In this document: piece by piece, positions 6,226 to 6,258 of the stretch | Layout of the letters: each line of letters begins with the position of its first letter | Position numbering within the stretch: position 1 is the stretch's first letter | From: Thermoplasmata archaeon | GTDB taxonomy: Archaea; Thermoplasmatota; B47-G6 | NCBI GenBank assembly: GCA_003663585.1 | Contig: QMTU01000047.1 | Location: 1-6,258, forward strand | Length of the DNA stretch: 6,258 bases | Direction: 5' to 3' | Program-made: the position numbers and the translations under genes | The notes under the pieces: model-generated | What the model was told of the DNA's origin: nothing | Databases searched by the model: none | What the model saw: only the letters and a program-made list of their open reading frames with translations

Positions 6226-6258
6226 TTGACATCCTCCTCGCTAAAGTGCGTGGATTCC
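6226..6258 (-). mobile_element. probable right end of an IS200/IS605-type (TnpB) element
   Basis: On the minus strand the sequence runs GGAATCCACGC, ACTTTA, GCGAGG, AGGATGTCAA. The first and third parts form a 7-bp stem (6248-6254 with 6235-6241) broken by one A-A mismatch around the loop 6242-6247. A hairpin with a CTTTAG-type loop followed by GGAGGATGTCAA is, from memory, the common right-end structure of IS200/IS605 and solo TnpB elements in archaea and bacteria, where it also forms the 3' part of the omega RNA. In this orientation tnpB would lie beyond 6258, reading toward mvk. The frame GGA ATC CAC GCA CTT TAG (6258-6241) could be the last codons of such a gene. The stem flaw may mean a decayed copy. 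No transposase is visible, so the element could equally be a solitary remnant. Confidence 0.6.

Noticed and set aside
6235..6254. Hairpin as an intrinsic terminator of an upstream gene
   Set aside because: No T-run follows the stem on the minus strand (AGGATGTCAAG comes next) and the stem is short; the flanking motif fits a transposon end better.
1..6258. tRNA, rRNA, CRISPR arrays, defence or other novel systems
   Set aside because: Reading both strands showed no clover-leaf-like segment, no regularly spaced repeats and no defence or toxin genes; almost all of the window is occupied by housekeeping genes.

Overview
The window is archaeal. It carries the late steps of the archaeal (modified) mevalonate pathway: mevalonate kinase, isopentenyl phosphate kinase, type 2 isopentenyl-diphosphate isomerase and a prenyltransferase of geranylgeranyl-diphosphate-synthase type, followed by an archaeal-type glutamyl-tRNA synthetase. 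Ribosome binding sites are of the GGAGG/GGTGA kind. The DNA is AT-rich, and frequent AGA/AGG and ATA codons would suit a thermophile. The lineage cannot be fixed from this window alone; from memory, a very similar gene order occurs in methanogens such as Methanothermobacter.

Every gene lies on the minus strand, so transcription runs from the right end to the left. At 6226-6258 there is a short hairpin-bearing motif that looks like the right end of an IS200/IS605-type (TnpB) element. Then come mvk (6181-5216), ipk (about 5235-4471), the type 2 isomerase fni (about 4499-3423) and idsA (3416-2424). These four are tightly packed: two short overlaps and one 6-base gap, each with a Shine-Dalgarno sequence inside the preceding gene. 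After a 62-base gap follows gltX (about 2361-670). A 111-base intergenic region with a TATA-like element then leads to an unrelated gene for a secreted, sequon-rich protein of unknown function (558 to the left edge), whose 3' part is cut off.

Mvk phosphorylates mevalonate, Ipk makes isopentenyl diphosphate from isopentenyl phosphate, Fni interconverts IPP and DMAPP, and IdsA condenses these to (probably) the C20 precursor of the archaeal ether lipids. The enzymes between mevalonate 5-phosphate and isopentenyl phosphate are not in the window. GltX supplies Glu-tRNA and has no direct biochemical link to the pathway.

Three starts (gltX, fni, ipk) are reassigned here to TTG codons because the Shine-Dalgarno sequence fits them and the family N-termini agree. 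I see no tRNA, rRNA, CRISPR array or novel multi-gene system. The most unusual items are the transposon-like end 44 bases upstream of mvk and the degenerate KMSKS loop of GltX.
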